A stretch of DNA of 64,000 nucleotides, taken from contig NC_030858.1 in NCBI RefSeq assembly GCF_000208745.1, forward strand, positions 30,644,225-30,708,224, written 5' to 3'. The notes beneath the pieces were generated by a model. The model saw nothing but the letters and a program-made list of their open reading frames with translations, was not told where the DNA came from and searched no databases. Positions 36,789-48,715 of this stretch are shown here, piece after piece (the stretch's first letter is position 1; every line of letters begins with the position of its first letter). This stretch comes from Theobroma cacao. Taxonomy: Eukaryota > Streptophyta > Magnoliopsida > Malvales > Malvaceae. The position numbers were made by a program, and so were the translations under genes.

Positions 36789-37982
36789 TAGAGGTGAGCA
36801 AAACCAAACCAGACCAATTACCCACGCAAACTAAATGCAATTTGGATAAAACAGTTCGGTCTATTCAATCAATTAGTCCAAAATGTTTGGTCCAATTGAT
36901 TTTTTGGTCAGTTCTCAATTTTTAAAATTTTTAGACCAATCTACCCAAAAAACTAAACTAATTCTTTATATATTTTTTATATATATTAATATATAATATT
37001 TTTTATATATATTAAAGAGAATTATAGTAAACTTAATTAATAATATACTTAAAATATATTAATTTATTATATGTACGTATACAAGTCATAACCATAACAA
37101 TTTAATTTTAGTTATATATTTATTTATTTATAAATATGTATTAATATGAAATTACAAGTTATATATTTTAAATGATATAACTTATATGTTAATATTATAA
37201 TATATGATAGTAAATATGTTATAATTATTACACCTTAGTAATGTTTGGTAATATAAAATGCTATGAATATATATATAATTGTATAAACATTATATATATT
37301 TAATTTATACATAAGCATTACTATAACTTATAATAAACTTTATACAAATTATATATATGATTACACTTAATAACCTTATTAATTATCACCTTTGTTTTTA
37401 TAACATATTGTTTATAATTAGTTATTAATTATACAAACTTTGATATAAAACATTATAACATATAAGTTTTGTCATTAATTTTATATATACATAATAAAGT
37501 AATATATTATATATATACATATATTTAATGTATACATAAACATTACTGTAACTTATAATAGACTTTATTTTTATTATTACACTTATACTTTTATTAGTTA
37601 TCGCCTTAATTTTTATAACATATTGTTTATATGTAGTTATTATACAAACTTTGATATAAAAATTAAAATATTATAACATATAAATTGTGTCTTTAATTTC
37701 ATATATATAATATAGTAATATAATATATATACATATATTTAATTTATACATAATTTGTATATTTTATAATATGGATGAAGTTTATAAGTTTTAATATTAT
37801 ACTTTGTAAAAAAGTGATAAACTTTTGGTCCATTGGTCCAAAACCAAACCAACCAAACCAATTCTATGTTGGGTCAGTTTGGTATTCCTTTATGTTTATT
37901 CGATTTTTTAAAAATATTTGGTCCATTTGGTCCTTAAGTATGGCGAATCAAATCACCCAATCCACCCATTTGCTCACCCCTA
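36789..37982. mobile_element. hAT-type MITE inside the LARD-2 gag
   Basis: 1194 bp. The ends are TAGAGGTGAGCAAA and, on the complement, TAGGGGTGAGCAAA. The flanking 8 bp are GTTGTTGC (36781-36788) and GTTACTAC (37983-37990): 5 of 8 identical, all three differences transitions, as expected from an aged, methylated duplication. The middle (36960-37760) is a very AT-rich tract made of ATATAT, TTATAA and related words. Reiterated TTTGGTCCA/TTGGTC words lie near both ends. No transposase. Confidence 0.8.
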
Positions 37983-38690
37983 GTTACTACAAACCCAAAT
38001 CCGATCAACTCCATTGCTACAGTTGCACCATCAACTACCTCTACAACAATAATCCCATCTATTCCTAGCCAAGGCTTTGTAACAATCGATTAGCTCCAAA
38101 AGTTACTAGATTAGAAGTATAAGAGCCTTAGCTATTATCGAATTTGATCTTAAGTTTCCTTACCTAGCAAGTATAGTCGTTAAGCTATATCCTAAGGACT
38201 ACACTAGTCCTAAATTCAAGTAATGCAATGGTAAGACTAATGATGCATGAGAGCATGTTATGAAGTCTATGGAAACACTTGGAGTAGCGAGATTGGATAA
38301 TGACTTGAAGTTGAAGAAGTTCTTTAAATCTCTCATTGAAAAGGCTTATACATGTTATGTTAATCTCACATTTGGTTCTGTTAAATCTTAAAGTAAAATA
38401 TGTTAAATGCTTAGGGAGAAATTTTTCTCTATTCAAGAGAATGTTACTTTCATTGATTTGGGAAAAAAATACCAAAAGTCCAAAAAAGACCTCATAGAGT
38501 ACATGCAACGCTTTAAATAAAGAGTGTTGAACATACAAGAGTCTCATGATGAGAAAGAATTAGTGAAGGTTTACATTCAAGAGATATTCGACGAGTATAG
38601 GCTACACGTAGAGAACTTACCGTTTCCAACCTTTGCTACCTTGGTGGAAGCTACACGAAAAAACAATAATACTGTTCTTAGAAAAAAAAG

Positions 38691-41620
38691 TGTAACACCC
38701 GACCCTAAATTATTTGTGATATATCATTCACATGCTTTGGATAACATGTTTGTATATTGAATTGCCTCGAAAAACAAGTTAAATGATTATATTGCCCCTA
38801 ATGGTACGGTTTAGTCAAATAAGTCTTGAACTAGTTTAAACAAGANNNNNNNNNNNNNNNNNNNNNNNNNNNNNNNNNNNNNNNNNNNNNNNNNNNNNNN
38901 NNNNNNNNNNNNNNNNNNNNNNNNNNNNNNNNNNNNNNNNNNNNNNNNNNNNNNNNNNNNNNNNNNNNNNNNNNNNNNNNNNNNNNNNNNNNNNNNNNNN
39001 NNNNNNNNNNNNNNNNNNNNNNNNNNNNNNNNNNNNNNNNNNNNNNNNNNNNNNNNNNNNNNNNNNNNNNNNNNNNNNNNNNNNNNNNNNNNNNNNNNNN
39101 NNNNNNNNNNNNNNNNNNNNNNNNNNNNNNNNNNNNNNNNNNNNNNNNNNNNNNNNNNNNNNNNNNNNNNNNNNNNNNNNNNNNNNNNNNNNNNNNNNNN
39201 NNNNNNNNNNNNNNNNNNNNNNNNNNNNNNNNNNNNNNNNNNNNNNNNNNNNNNNNNNNNNNNNNNNNNNNNNNNNNNNNNNNNNNNNNNNNNNNNNNNN
39301 NNNNNNNNNNNNNNNNNNNNNNNNNNNNNNNNNNNNNNNNNNNNNNNNNNNNNNNNNNNNNNNNNNNNNNNNNNNNNNNNNNNNNNNNNNNNNNNNNNNN
39401 NNNNNNNNNNNNNNNNNNNNNNNNNNNNNNNNNNNNNNNNNNNNNNNNNNNNNNNNNNNNNNNNNNNNNNNNNNNNNNNNNNNNNNNNNNNNNNNNNNNN
39501 NNNNNNNNNNNNNNNNNNNNNNNNNNNNNNNNNNNNNNNNNNNNNNNNNNNNNNNNNNNNNNNNNNNNNNNNNNNNNNNNNNNNNNNNNNNNNNNNNNNN
39601 NNNNNNNNNNNNNNNNNNNNNNNNNNNNNNNNNNNNNNNNNNNNNNNNNNNNNTTTCCATGCAAAATTAGAAAGTGGGTATGGACACCCATGCTGGCCAA
39701 ACCTCCATGGATGAGTTTTGAGCTTGAGTTTTGGTTGATTTTAATTGAATTAAGTGATTTTAGTTAGGTTATATTGAAATATAGCAAAAATAAGCTAGAG
39801 AAATAATTTTCTCCCATTGAAACCCATTATGCCGAATTTTCTAGGGGAATATTGGCTGCTGATCCTGATGTTTATTTGAGAAATTATGATGGATAATGAT
39901 GAATTATGAGCCTAGAAAAATAATGGGAATTTTCGGAGCAAAAATATGAATTTTTACTCACTAGGGGTATTTTCGTAATTTGCTATTGAGACTGATAATT
40001 TGCACCACACTGAGAGACATTAAGTCAATTTGGGTGCAATTGAGGTATAGAAACTGAAAAAAATTAATTTAGAGTTTAAATGGACGCGTATATCGATTTA
40101 TCGGGTAAAAAATTGAAATAAGCTAACATCGCGTTTAGGAAAATTTAGACATTTTGCACTTCATATCATGCATTAGTAGTATAAATTAGTTTATTTTGGT
40201 TTAGTACCAAAGTAGTAAACCTCTTAATTGTACAATTTGTCAAGGTGGTGAATCCTCTGGCAAGGGCAAAGAAATCACACTCGAGGAGTAATAGTTAGAG
40301 TACCCGAATTTAGTTTTCAGAAACTGTGAGTAAACTTATTATCGTCTTAATTATCTAGAGTAGTTTTATACAATTGTGTGATTTTATGAAAAATGGGTTT
40401 AAATGGTAAATTGTTATGTTTTAAGAGAAATTGTGATTTATTAAAATGATTTTATAAATTTTCTGAAAAATCGAATACTGGTTTTGAAAATAGAGTAATT
40501 TGAGACTGCCAACTTGTGTTGTAAATTTATGATTTTAAATTGAATGACTTATGACAATAAATGAGCATGAATGGCTAAACTGATTTTGGTGTTAGAATTA
40601 TTAGTACTGTGTATTTAGCCTTGAGAGGCTAGGTTGCGATAAATTGCCATATCATGCAGAAAAAGATTTTATAAATCAGGTGGTAGATAAAAGATTAGCT
40701 ACTGCAGTGATGGGGGGTTCCGTGGGCCAGCCTATTAGAGGAGCACGGTAAACTCCTTTATATTCTCACCTCGGTCGTAGAGGCGCATAAGGTATCTCCT
40801 GAGATGGGCTTTTTGAGTGCACTTCACGTGGACCACAGCGTGAGAGTGAGACTCGGCCAACGTCAAGGAACGGCTATGTTTCAAAATAAAAATATGATTT
40901 ATACGAAATATGAATTTTTAACAGCCTTGGCGGGCTCGATTGGATACCTCTGGTCCAGGTATCATCGAGTACAGGATTTGGCATGAGCCAAGTTTTGAGT
41001 AATTCACGAGCCATGTTGATTATTTGGTTGAAATGAATATTCATGATGTGAAAAATTTGCTGAAGGTAATTATTTTTTAATTGTCTCTATTTACTCGCCT
41101 TTAGATAGTTTAGATGGTATCTGTTTACTCACTGGGATTTTATAATCTCACCACCCTCAATTCCCCACATTTCAGGTTTGGGATAGTTGGTAGATAGCCG
41201 ATTGCATCAAGGACTTCAGTTAGCCTTGCATTGTCAAAATTATAGGTTCACAAACTCGCATCTTATTGGTTAGTTGGGGGCCCACGTGTCATTGTAAAAG
41301 TAATTTTATACTTTAGTTATCTGATTTAAAATATGTATGAACATATTTAGCTTTTACACCATGTTTTTAGTGAGTTTCGGTATTATCGAAGAAAAACGAT
41401 GAAAATACCCCTGTGAGCCAGAAAATAATATTTTATGATTTTGATTTGGAAACGACTTATGATTTCTTGAAATGTAAGATTTAATAACTGTCGCTCACCG
41501 GGGAGATGCAAAAGTTGATGCTAAGCCTTGCGGGGTTCCGATCGGCATTCGGGGTAATGAGTGCCCATCAGGGCGTCGCGACGGTTGTCACGGGCCCGAT
41601 GGGAGTTTCGGGTCGTGACA
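38691..41620 (+). mobile_element. Solo LTR R3 of the 2.7-2.9-kb family
   Basis: It starts TGTAACACCCGACCC and ends GGGTCGTGACA. A perfect 5-bp duplication AAAAG is at 38686-38690 and 41621-41625. It is inserted in the LARD-2 gag in the same orientation. It shares with R2 the blocks around 39830-40100, 40690-40990 and 41460-41620. No internal region or gene. The N run 38846-39653 interrupts it. Confidence 0.95.
38846..39653. other. Assembly gap (808 N)
   Basis: A run of N inside solo LTR R3. Frames that cross it are artefacts. Confidence 1.
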
Positions 41621-42164
41621 AAAAGAGCTACTCATTCACTTCTATAAAAAGAATACCCCAACTGTGAATGCTATTCAAGGAAAGGTAGAGAAAGTAAAGG
41701 TCTTTTACAATCAAATTTATGTCTTAGAAGGCATGATCTAAGGAGAAAAACATATGAGGAGAACGATTCTTCTCCACCATTCCCAATTCCACTAGATGGA
41801 GTAAAAGTGCTTCTTCATGTATGGATTAGGGATGGATAGGTGAACTTTCCTTATGTTACACAACTACTAACAATAGAAGAGAAGTCTAACTCGAGGTATT
41901 GTGACTATCACCAAATAGTTGGTCATTCACTCCTTGAATGTAGAAACTTGAGTAAAAGATTCCATAAGAAAATGCAACCAAGAGAGTTACTAATTGAGAA
42001 CAACAAGGTCCAAAACAACCCATTTCCCGCTCATGTATGATACTTCTATGACTTTGACTCTTCATTACTTTATGTATTTGAAGTTTGACATTTAGAAAGA
42101 AAAGAAATTCATATTCAGCAAATAACTTTATCGCTTTTAATTTGGTTACAATTATATTATACTA

Positions 42165-42480
42165 TTGATCGCAAGCTTTACAGCTCATTCTTTGGCCATA
42201 GTTCATCATTTTTATTTCAGCCACGAGCTTTACTGCTCATACTTTGGCTATAATGATATTATGCTATTAATCACAAGCTTTATCGTTCATTCTTTGACCA
42301 TAGCTCATCACTCTTGCTTCAATCACAAGCTTTACTGCTCATTTTTTGGCTGCAATGATATTTTTTTATTGGTCACAAGTTTTATCGCTTATTCTTTGAC
42401 CATAATTCATCATTCATATTTTAGCCACTAGCTTGATTGCTCATTATTTAGCTGCAATGATGTTATGCTAGCGACCGCAA
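42165..42480 (+). repeat. 102-bp minisatellite of LARD-2
   Basis: About three tandem units, each made of two similar halves with the words CAAGCTTTA and GCTCATTCTTTGGCC. The sense strand stays open for 88 codons and gives a 34-residue repeat (SFIVHSLTIAHHS, KLYCSFFGCNDI). It matches the minisatellite in LARD-1. Whether it is translated is unknown. It lies after the gag stop and has no good start codon. Confidence 0.8.
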
Positions 42481-44563
42481 GCTCTATGACTCATTTCTTG
42501 GTCTTAGCTTATTATTCACAAATTGGTCGTAACTCTTACCCTTATTTATTTAAAAGGTTGAACTAATCTCTTTTACATCAGGTTAAGAGTTAACCTCCTT
42601 GATGCAGAGTTGAGGGGTTGCCCTTTGGTCCCATACAGTAATATGAAGTGCAAGCGTGTAACATTTATATGAATAGCATTACTCTGATGAGTCTACAAAG
42701 CTAATAAAGGAGTAACCAATTATAGAGTTCTATAGAAAAGAATCGATATTTTGATCTAATTATTCATGAAAATAATCGTTATTAGAGGAAGTATATAATC
42801 ATCTTCGCAACTCTTCTTCACTATTCTTTATTACCACAAACTTTGTTGCAATCTTTTTCAGCTTCAATCTCAACTTTGCTAGCATCATATATGAACTGTA
42901 GCAACAGTTCCTATTTTTTGGAGAATTTCTTACTCATGGAATGTTGCCAATCACAAGTTAACTTTCGAATTCTTCTATTACATATGTGTTATACAAGGAC
43001 TAGAAGCACTATTAGTAAACAAAAGTATGAACACCAAAAGGCATATGAGTACAACTTGTAAGTTTAGCCAAAATATGTAGAGTCTCTCTAGAATAAACAA
43101 TGAAACGTAAAAGGAAAAGTGGTCAAGAGAAAAAGGGCCATACAGTTATCACACTCATATCGATGCACTACTCTATATGAAATATGAGGAACTTCACCAA
43201 TTTTGCAAACATCATGCCAAAAATGAGATACGTCCTCACATGCAATCTTATTATCTTTATTTCTTTATGCACCTCATTACATATATTGACATAGAACCAA
43301 ATATTTTTTAAATGTGCCAAAAAAATTATTAGTCACTTTTTTATAGCATTTTTATGCATTAACATTATAAAGAATGCATTTAATAACAAGGATTACATTT
43401 TTAGATTACTATGAAAATGCTATTAAAAGATTAGATAGTTACATTTTTTAGATTTTATTATATAAGAAATACGTTATCTAAAGAAATATCAAATTTTATT
43501 ATAATTTTTATCATCATTTTTAATATTTTTGTATTATTAATTTATTTATTAAAAAATACAACATAAAAAATATATTCAAACAAAAAAAATCAAAAATTCA
43601 AATAACAATCAGCACAAGCCATAAGCAGCATTTTAAAAAGCTCATAGCACAAGTGCCATGAGAATAACTCAAACAACAAGCAACAACTCAATTTGCATGC
43701 GGCACAACACAAATAACAAGTGCCACATACAAAAGAAAGAATATCACACAATAGTGTCAAAAAAAAAAAAAGAATTGTGCTATGCGCTATACTAGTAAAA
43801 GGTCAAGAAAGTTTATATACTACAACCCCCAGACAATAACTTTGGTCACTTTTTTCTTATGCCAACAACTTTGACTAATACTACTTACTAGTATCTAGCA
43901 AGAGAAAATTTTAAAATAATTGATTTTTTTGGAGCCACCATTCTTGCCTTACACTTAGGCTTGTTATTATATCAATTAATGTTTCATTAACTAAAAACTA
44001 GATCCCACATCCCAACAACATATATATACATAGTGTTTTTTTAAAACAATCCTATGCGTGAATATTCTATAATTAAAATACTTTTTCAATATTAAAATTA
44101 TAATAAAAAATTTGTTTGAGTATATACTTACCCTGAAAACTTTCAATAAGAAAACCTCATATCATGCATGAAAATTTTCATTTCATATTTCAATTTTTTA
44201 AAAAAATTCATGCAAGGGGCAACATGCGAGAGAAATTCAATTTTTTTTTTAAAACAAGAAAAATACAAGTAAACAAAAAAGAGCCAACAAGAAATTACAA
44301 GAAGAAGAAGAAAAACTTACTTGCTCAAGAAGATTCACAAAAGAACTAACTTTGCTCTGAATTTTGTTTTGCTTTACTTTAACCTGAATGAAAAAAATCA
44401 TTTATAATAGCTTCATATTTATAAAGCACATAGAATTAAGATTTTTATGAGCCAACGCATTATTGCCCAAGCTATTACAATACAATATGCTATACTACAA
44501 AATAAAATGTTTTCCTAAATTAGTGCATAAAAATTATTTTTAAGAAAGAATTCTTATGTAGAG
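42481..44563. other. Non-coding 3' half of LARD-2
   Basis: AT-rich sequence that aligns in pieces with LARD-1 (for example 43180-43560 with 20600-20280, reversed). No pol gene and no open frame with known motifs. A C- and A-rich section at 43600-43740 has repeats of AGCTCATAGCACAAGTGCCA type. Confidence 0.7.
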
Positions 44564-45550
44564 GGTAAAAATGTAGATAGTTGATTTGGGTTAATGCCTA
44601 CTCTCTAAAATAATTGTTTTACAGTATAATGTTGCATAAAGAATAACAAGAACAACTAGGACAAGTAAGCACTAATTCACGTTGAACAATTAGAACAAGT
44701 AAGCACTAATTCACGCTGAACAACTACAACAAGTGAAAGTACTACTTCACTCAAATCAACTAAAACAAGTAAAGTAGTACTTCACTCAAAACAACTAGAA
44801 TAAGTGGAGCATTTTTTCACCCAAAACAACTAGGATAAGTGAAACTACTCCACATGGATAGCGGTGAAAGCAACTGAAAATAAGTAGCTTAGGATGTTCT
44901 GAAGTGTTCAGCTTGGTGGCTTAGATATGAAGGTAGTTAAAAAGTCTTCCTTTTAATATTTTCCTGAAGTACAAGTGTTTCTCTCTCTTACCTTGTTCTC
45001 ATATGCCTGTTCATGTGCAACCCCTTCTCTTATACCTGTTCACATACACCTTTTTCTCTTAACTTATTCTCATATAACTTTTCATGCATACTTATTCTCT
45101 ATTACCTTTCACTCAAGAACAAATCTTATTACACCTAATTACTTTAATTGTCATATATGGAGTTTATAACTGTTACTCATTATATGCAATAAAATCATCA
45201 TTTTAATATCCACATAATGGGTAACGATTACTTATATTAAAACTCTTTATAATAATGTCATTCGTTAAGCGCATTAAAGCCTATTCTTGAATAACCATCA
45301 CTTTTTGCATTATATATAGAACCTTCACAATTCATTAGGAAGATCTTCAGTTTTCAAAATAACCTTATTCTCACTCAAAGCTTTTCTCTCTCTAATTCTC
45401 TTCTACTCCCTAATTCTTTACTTATTCTCTTCTTCTTGCCATGACACTCAATACTTCAAGAACTACTCTGATCTTCCTCTTCGTCGCCTCTAGTACATCT
45501 TTTACTTGTTTGCAACGCTTTCTCTCCCTATCACAAGAACCTCTTTTACA
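44564..45550 (+). repeat. 3' LTR of LARD-2
   Basis: 987 bp, start decayed (GGTAAAAATG in place of TG), end CTTTTACA. It is free of insertions and gives a good picture of the intact LTR. Confidence 0.86.
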
Positions 45551-47581
45551 TTAGTCAATGAGAAAAAAAAGATATATATAAGCTTACAAGAGAAAATAAC
45601 ATCAGCTACCAAAAAGATAGCGTTCTTAAAAGGCTTAGGGAAGTATTTGGATTGTAAATAAAGTAATGTAGAGGCTAGTTGTTCAAGAGTAGGGTTTTGT
45701 AAGCGGAGGTAGTTCGAAAGATTAGGAGCTAAGTAAGGGTTTATATAAAGTAAAAATTAAGGTTCTGAATCTAACTTTTGACTTAATAATATGCGGCCAC
45801 CAGTTGGCTTGAGACTAAGGATGGCAATAGGTATCCTTTAATCAAGTACTTGTGGTATCTGACTCGATTATATAAGATTCGTGTGTTTTATATTCTGATT
45901 GGAGATGAGTTCAAGTAAAAAGTTTACTACTCATCTTAGGTTCAAGTAAAGTACGAGTATCGCTCCTTAAATACACCAGCTTTATTATGTTGATATCCAA
46001 GTATTGTTGAGTACCCGTACTCAATACTAATTAAATAACCAAAATTTTGTTGGAGTTTGGAATCAAACTTATGTGAGGAAGAGAAACACTCCAAGTTTTT
46101 ACCAACTCTACCAGTCATTAATTGTATAAATTATTATAATATAATTTATTTATTCCTTAATTTATCTTAAACCCTAAATCAATTTTAACGAACTAGTACT
46201 AACCTAAGTGGCTAAGTGACTTTTTTTTCCCAAAGTTTCTTCAAACTTCAATCTAACTCCAACTGTTCTCTTTGGCCTTTGCCTCTTTGTCGATTGCAAC
46301 TTCTCTTTTTTTTGTCGACTATCACTTCTCTTCTCTTTGCCATGATCTTGAGCCATCATTGTTGCCATTGTTGCTTCTCTTCTTTTTGCCATGAGCCTTT
46401 TTCTTCTTTGCCATTTTTTTGCAAAAAATTAAGTTTGAATTCCTCTTCTATAAAAAATTATAATATTTTATGGAGTTATTTTATAAATATCATGATTAAA
46501 AACCATTATCACTCAAAATTTTCCCTTTTTTATTAAACTTGATATTAATTTTAACGAGATTAGGTCATAATCCATTTATAAAAAAAAAGATTTAATTGTT
46601 TTTTTTAATATATGTATGAAAACCAAAGTAAGCCCATTAAATGCTTTAATGACAAAATAATTTGTCATGAAATCATCTCATTTAATGTTGTGGTTTGAGT
46701 AGTTGACAAAGTATTGCTTTCCTTCGAAGATTAAAATTTAAATTGCATTTATTACTTTTGAATGAAACAAATATTTTCATCATACTATCATTTTTCTCTT
46801 AAAAAAATTAAAAAAATATCATGATAATTTTGTAATATGTTTAAAGATATTCTATATTTCTATATATACATATATATATATATATATTATATAAACTTGA
46901 GTTTAAACTCAAACTTGATTTTAGTTCAATTATAATCAAATAATGCTTTTCTAAAAAACATTATAATCAAATAAAATTTAAATAACATGAGTATTTGTCA
47001 AAATTAAACTTGAATCTAGCTCAACTTAACATTACGTGAATGAAGTCAAAATGTTATGGACATTTCCTGATCATTGTTCCATGTTATTTTATGTTTGCCC
47101 TTGATCTCCATAGCTCTTTTTCTTTTTTCGCATTTAATGAATTGGGGATAGAGTATCCTGTCTGGAAAGTGTTATGTCCTTCGCGTGCTTCTATGTTGTT
47201 TTAGCGATAGAAAATGCTTGGGGATGAGTTTGTGAATGAGGGATATGTGGAATTGCTTTTGTGAAAAGGAATAAATTTGCAGCCTTGAAATGGGCATCAT
47301 TCATTATTTTCCATCAAGAAAAAAGGGCATCATATATACATTATTACTTTTGATTCTGCCTGTAGTTAACAGTGGCTTTGACTCAACATGCTTGTCCATG
47401 TGTATTCCTAGACACCAAGTAGCTCTTGCATTCTAATTTTCATATTTAGGAGTTATTTCAGTCAATATTTTAAAGCTACTACTTTTTTCCCTTTTATATG
47501 GGCTACTTAATATTGTGCCTCTTTAAACACTTTTTCTTGCATACAGGTTGTTGATATTTCCTTTTCATGCTTTGAATCTAG
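45551..47581. other. Intergenic, no complete gene
   Basis: No gene is seen before the phosphatase exon. A block near 45820-46020 starts GATGGCAATAGGTATCC and repeats words like GAGTACC and TACTCAA, as at one end of some hAT elements, but no partner end was found. Part of 47040-47581 may be intron of the exon's parent gene. A (TA)n tract is at 46862-46888. Confidence 0.5.
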
Positions 47582-47696
47582 ATTGAGCTAAAAACTCCAT
47601 ACCGTAAAGGAAAGAAGTTGTTTGTTTTGGATATTGACTATACTTTATTTGATCAGTGGTCTACAGTAGAAAATCCACTTCAACTCATGCGGCCTT
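47582..47696 (+). pseudogene. Isolated exon of a UBLCP1-type CTD-like phosphatase
   Basis: A 115-bp stretch is bounded by a splice acceptor (CTAG) and a consensus donor (GTAAGTATG). It translates without stops to 38 residues with IELKTPYRKGKK, LDIDYTLFDQW and ENPLQLMRP. This matches the start of the FCP/SCP phosphatase domain of ubiquitin-like-domain CTD phosphatases, which act on nuclear proteasome particles. The catalytic DxDxT-type motif is present as DIDYT. A Gln stands where a His is usual after LFD. No other exon of the gene was found upstream or downstream, and MITEs and an LTR follow. It is probably a captured or left-over gene piece. That the gene continues with very long introns cannot be fully excluded. 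Confidence 0.72.
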
Positions 47697-47963
47697 GTAA
47701 GTATGTTGTTGCTCTCTTTGTATGCTTTATATGTTTGGAAAAATTTAAGTGATAATGGTTTTGATCATGATCTTTTAAAAAATATTAGAATTTTTTTATC
47801 TAATATAGAAGGGAAATTTAAACTTAATTTTTACAAAAAAGATAAAGTAATGTATCTATTATAGAATCAAATAATATGTAAGAAAATATTTATATTTATT
47901 TCTTAACATTATGAATCTTTTACACTTTAACATTTGGCTTATTAATAACTATATGAATCATCT

Positions 47964-48361
47964 ACTCAAAGACTTGTATTTTTCAAGTAATTTTTTTTTT
48001 GTTCAATTTAGTCTTTAAACACCTCAATTTTTTCAATTTAGTCCTTATGACATGGCTCAAATTTTTTTTTAAAAAAAATTGTTCTTGATCTATCACATCA
48101 GCATTGCCATGTGGCATTATCACGTCATGTCAATGTCATGTGACACTACAACGTTAGCATGTCAAAGAGACGTGGCAATCAAAATCTACCACGTCAGTGT
48201 TGAGATTAGTGTTGACATCATGACTTTTAATGGTAAATTGGATGATGTAAGGGAGAGGGATTAAATTATTTTAATTTTCAAAATCGAGAGATTAAATTGA
48301 TCAAATTTTAAGTATAGGGATTAAATTGATGAAAATACATTAATACAAGGACTATTTGAGT
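47964..48361. repeat. Foldback MITE-like element
   Basis: The left arm starts ACTCAAAGACTTGTATT. The right arm, complemented, starts ACTCAAATAGTCCTTGTATT. Both go on with TCAATTTAGTCYYTA-like words. The centre has repeated CACGTCA/GACATG words. No clear target duplication, so Mutator-like is only a guess from the layout. Confidence 0.65.
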
Positions 48362-48715
48362 ACTTTAACCTTATCTGAAAAAGCACACGAGTCCAATTTC
48401 TAACTCATTGGTTGCCAATTGAGAGAAAAAGGCTAATTGTGTGTTCTTATGAACTAGAGGAGAGTCCTTTATAGGTACAGGTGATCATTCCCAACAAACA
48501 CATTTAAAATAGACACAATTGTTTGTTTCAAATAGATACAACTATTGGTGTTTCAACAGACATGATTTTTACTCCAAACAGATGTAATTGTTTGTTTCAA
48601 ACAATTATAATTGTCTATTTTAATCAATCAGTTGGTGACATGACTTTTTGTTTTTAAAAATTATGATTAGCTATCATTTTTATAATTAGAAAATAAATTA
48701 AAATAATAAATATAA
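48362..48715. other. Intergenic with short ACAATTGTTTG-type repeats
   Basis: Around 48500-48625 the words AACAGACA and ACAATTGTTTGTTTCAAA are repeated several times with variation. No gene seen. Confidence 0.5.

Larger units (their letters stand above)
36496..42040 (+). pseudogene. gag-like gene of LARD-2, broken and twice interrupted
   Basis: It starts at ATG 36496 and ends at the TGA 42038-42040. After a short N-terminus the frame meets TAA in TTGATGTAA (near 36560) and again in GCTTAACCT (near 36675). A hAT MITE (36789-37982) and solo LTR R3 (38691-41620) then break it. The capsid-like block (38280-38690) has LKLKKFFKSLIEKAYTCY, REKFFSIQENVTFIDLG, KDLIEYMQRF and QESHDEKELVK. After R3 there is a Cys/His finger, CDYHQIVGHSLLEC (about 41900-41945), typical of the gag C-terminus. 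Further stops occur. It resembles Ty3/gypsy gag in plants. Confidence 0.87.
34488..45550 (+). mobile_element. LARD-2: gag-only large non-autonomous LTR retrotransposon
   Basis: This is the plus-strand relative of LARD-1. LTRs are 34488-36419 (5', enlarged by a MITE) and 44564-45550 (3'). The flanks TTTGT (34483-34487) and TTAGT (45551-45555) may be a decayed target duplication (4 of 5). Internal contents in order are a gag-like gene (36496-42040, interrupted by a hAT MITE and a solo LTR), a 102-bp minisatellite, and non-coding AT-rich DNA. No polymerase genes are present. Net of insertions the internal part is about 4 kb. It would have needed enzymes from another element to move. Confidence 0.87.

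Noticed and set aside
45820..46020. hAT element starting GATGGCAATAGGTATCC
   Set aside because: Only one possible end was seen. No matching opposite end and no 8-bp duplication were found.
46204..46536. Overlapping ORFs on both strands
   Set aside because: They are T/C-rich low complexity on the plus strand and the Lys/Arg-rich mirror on the minus strand, with no family resemblance.
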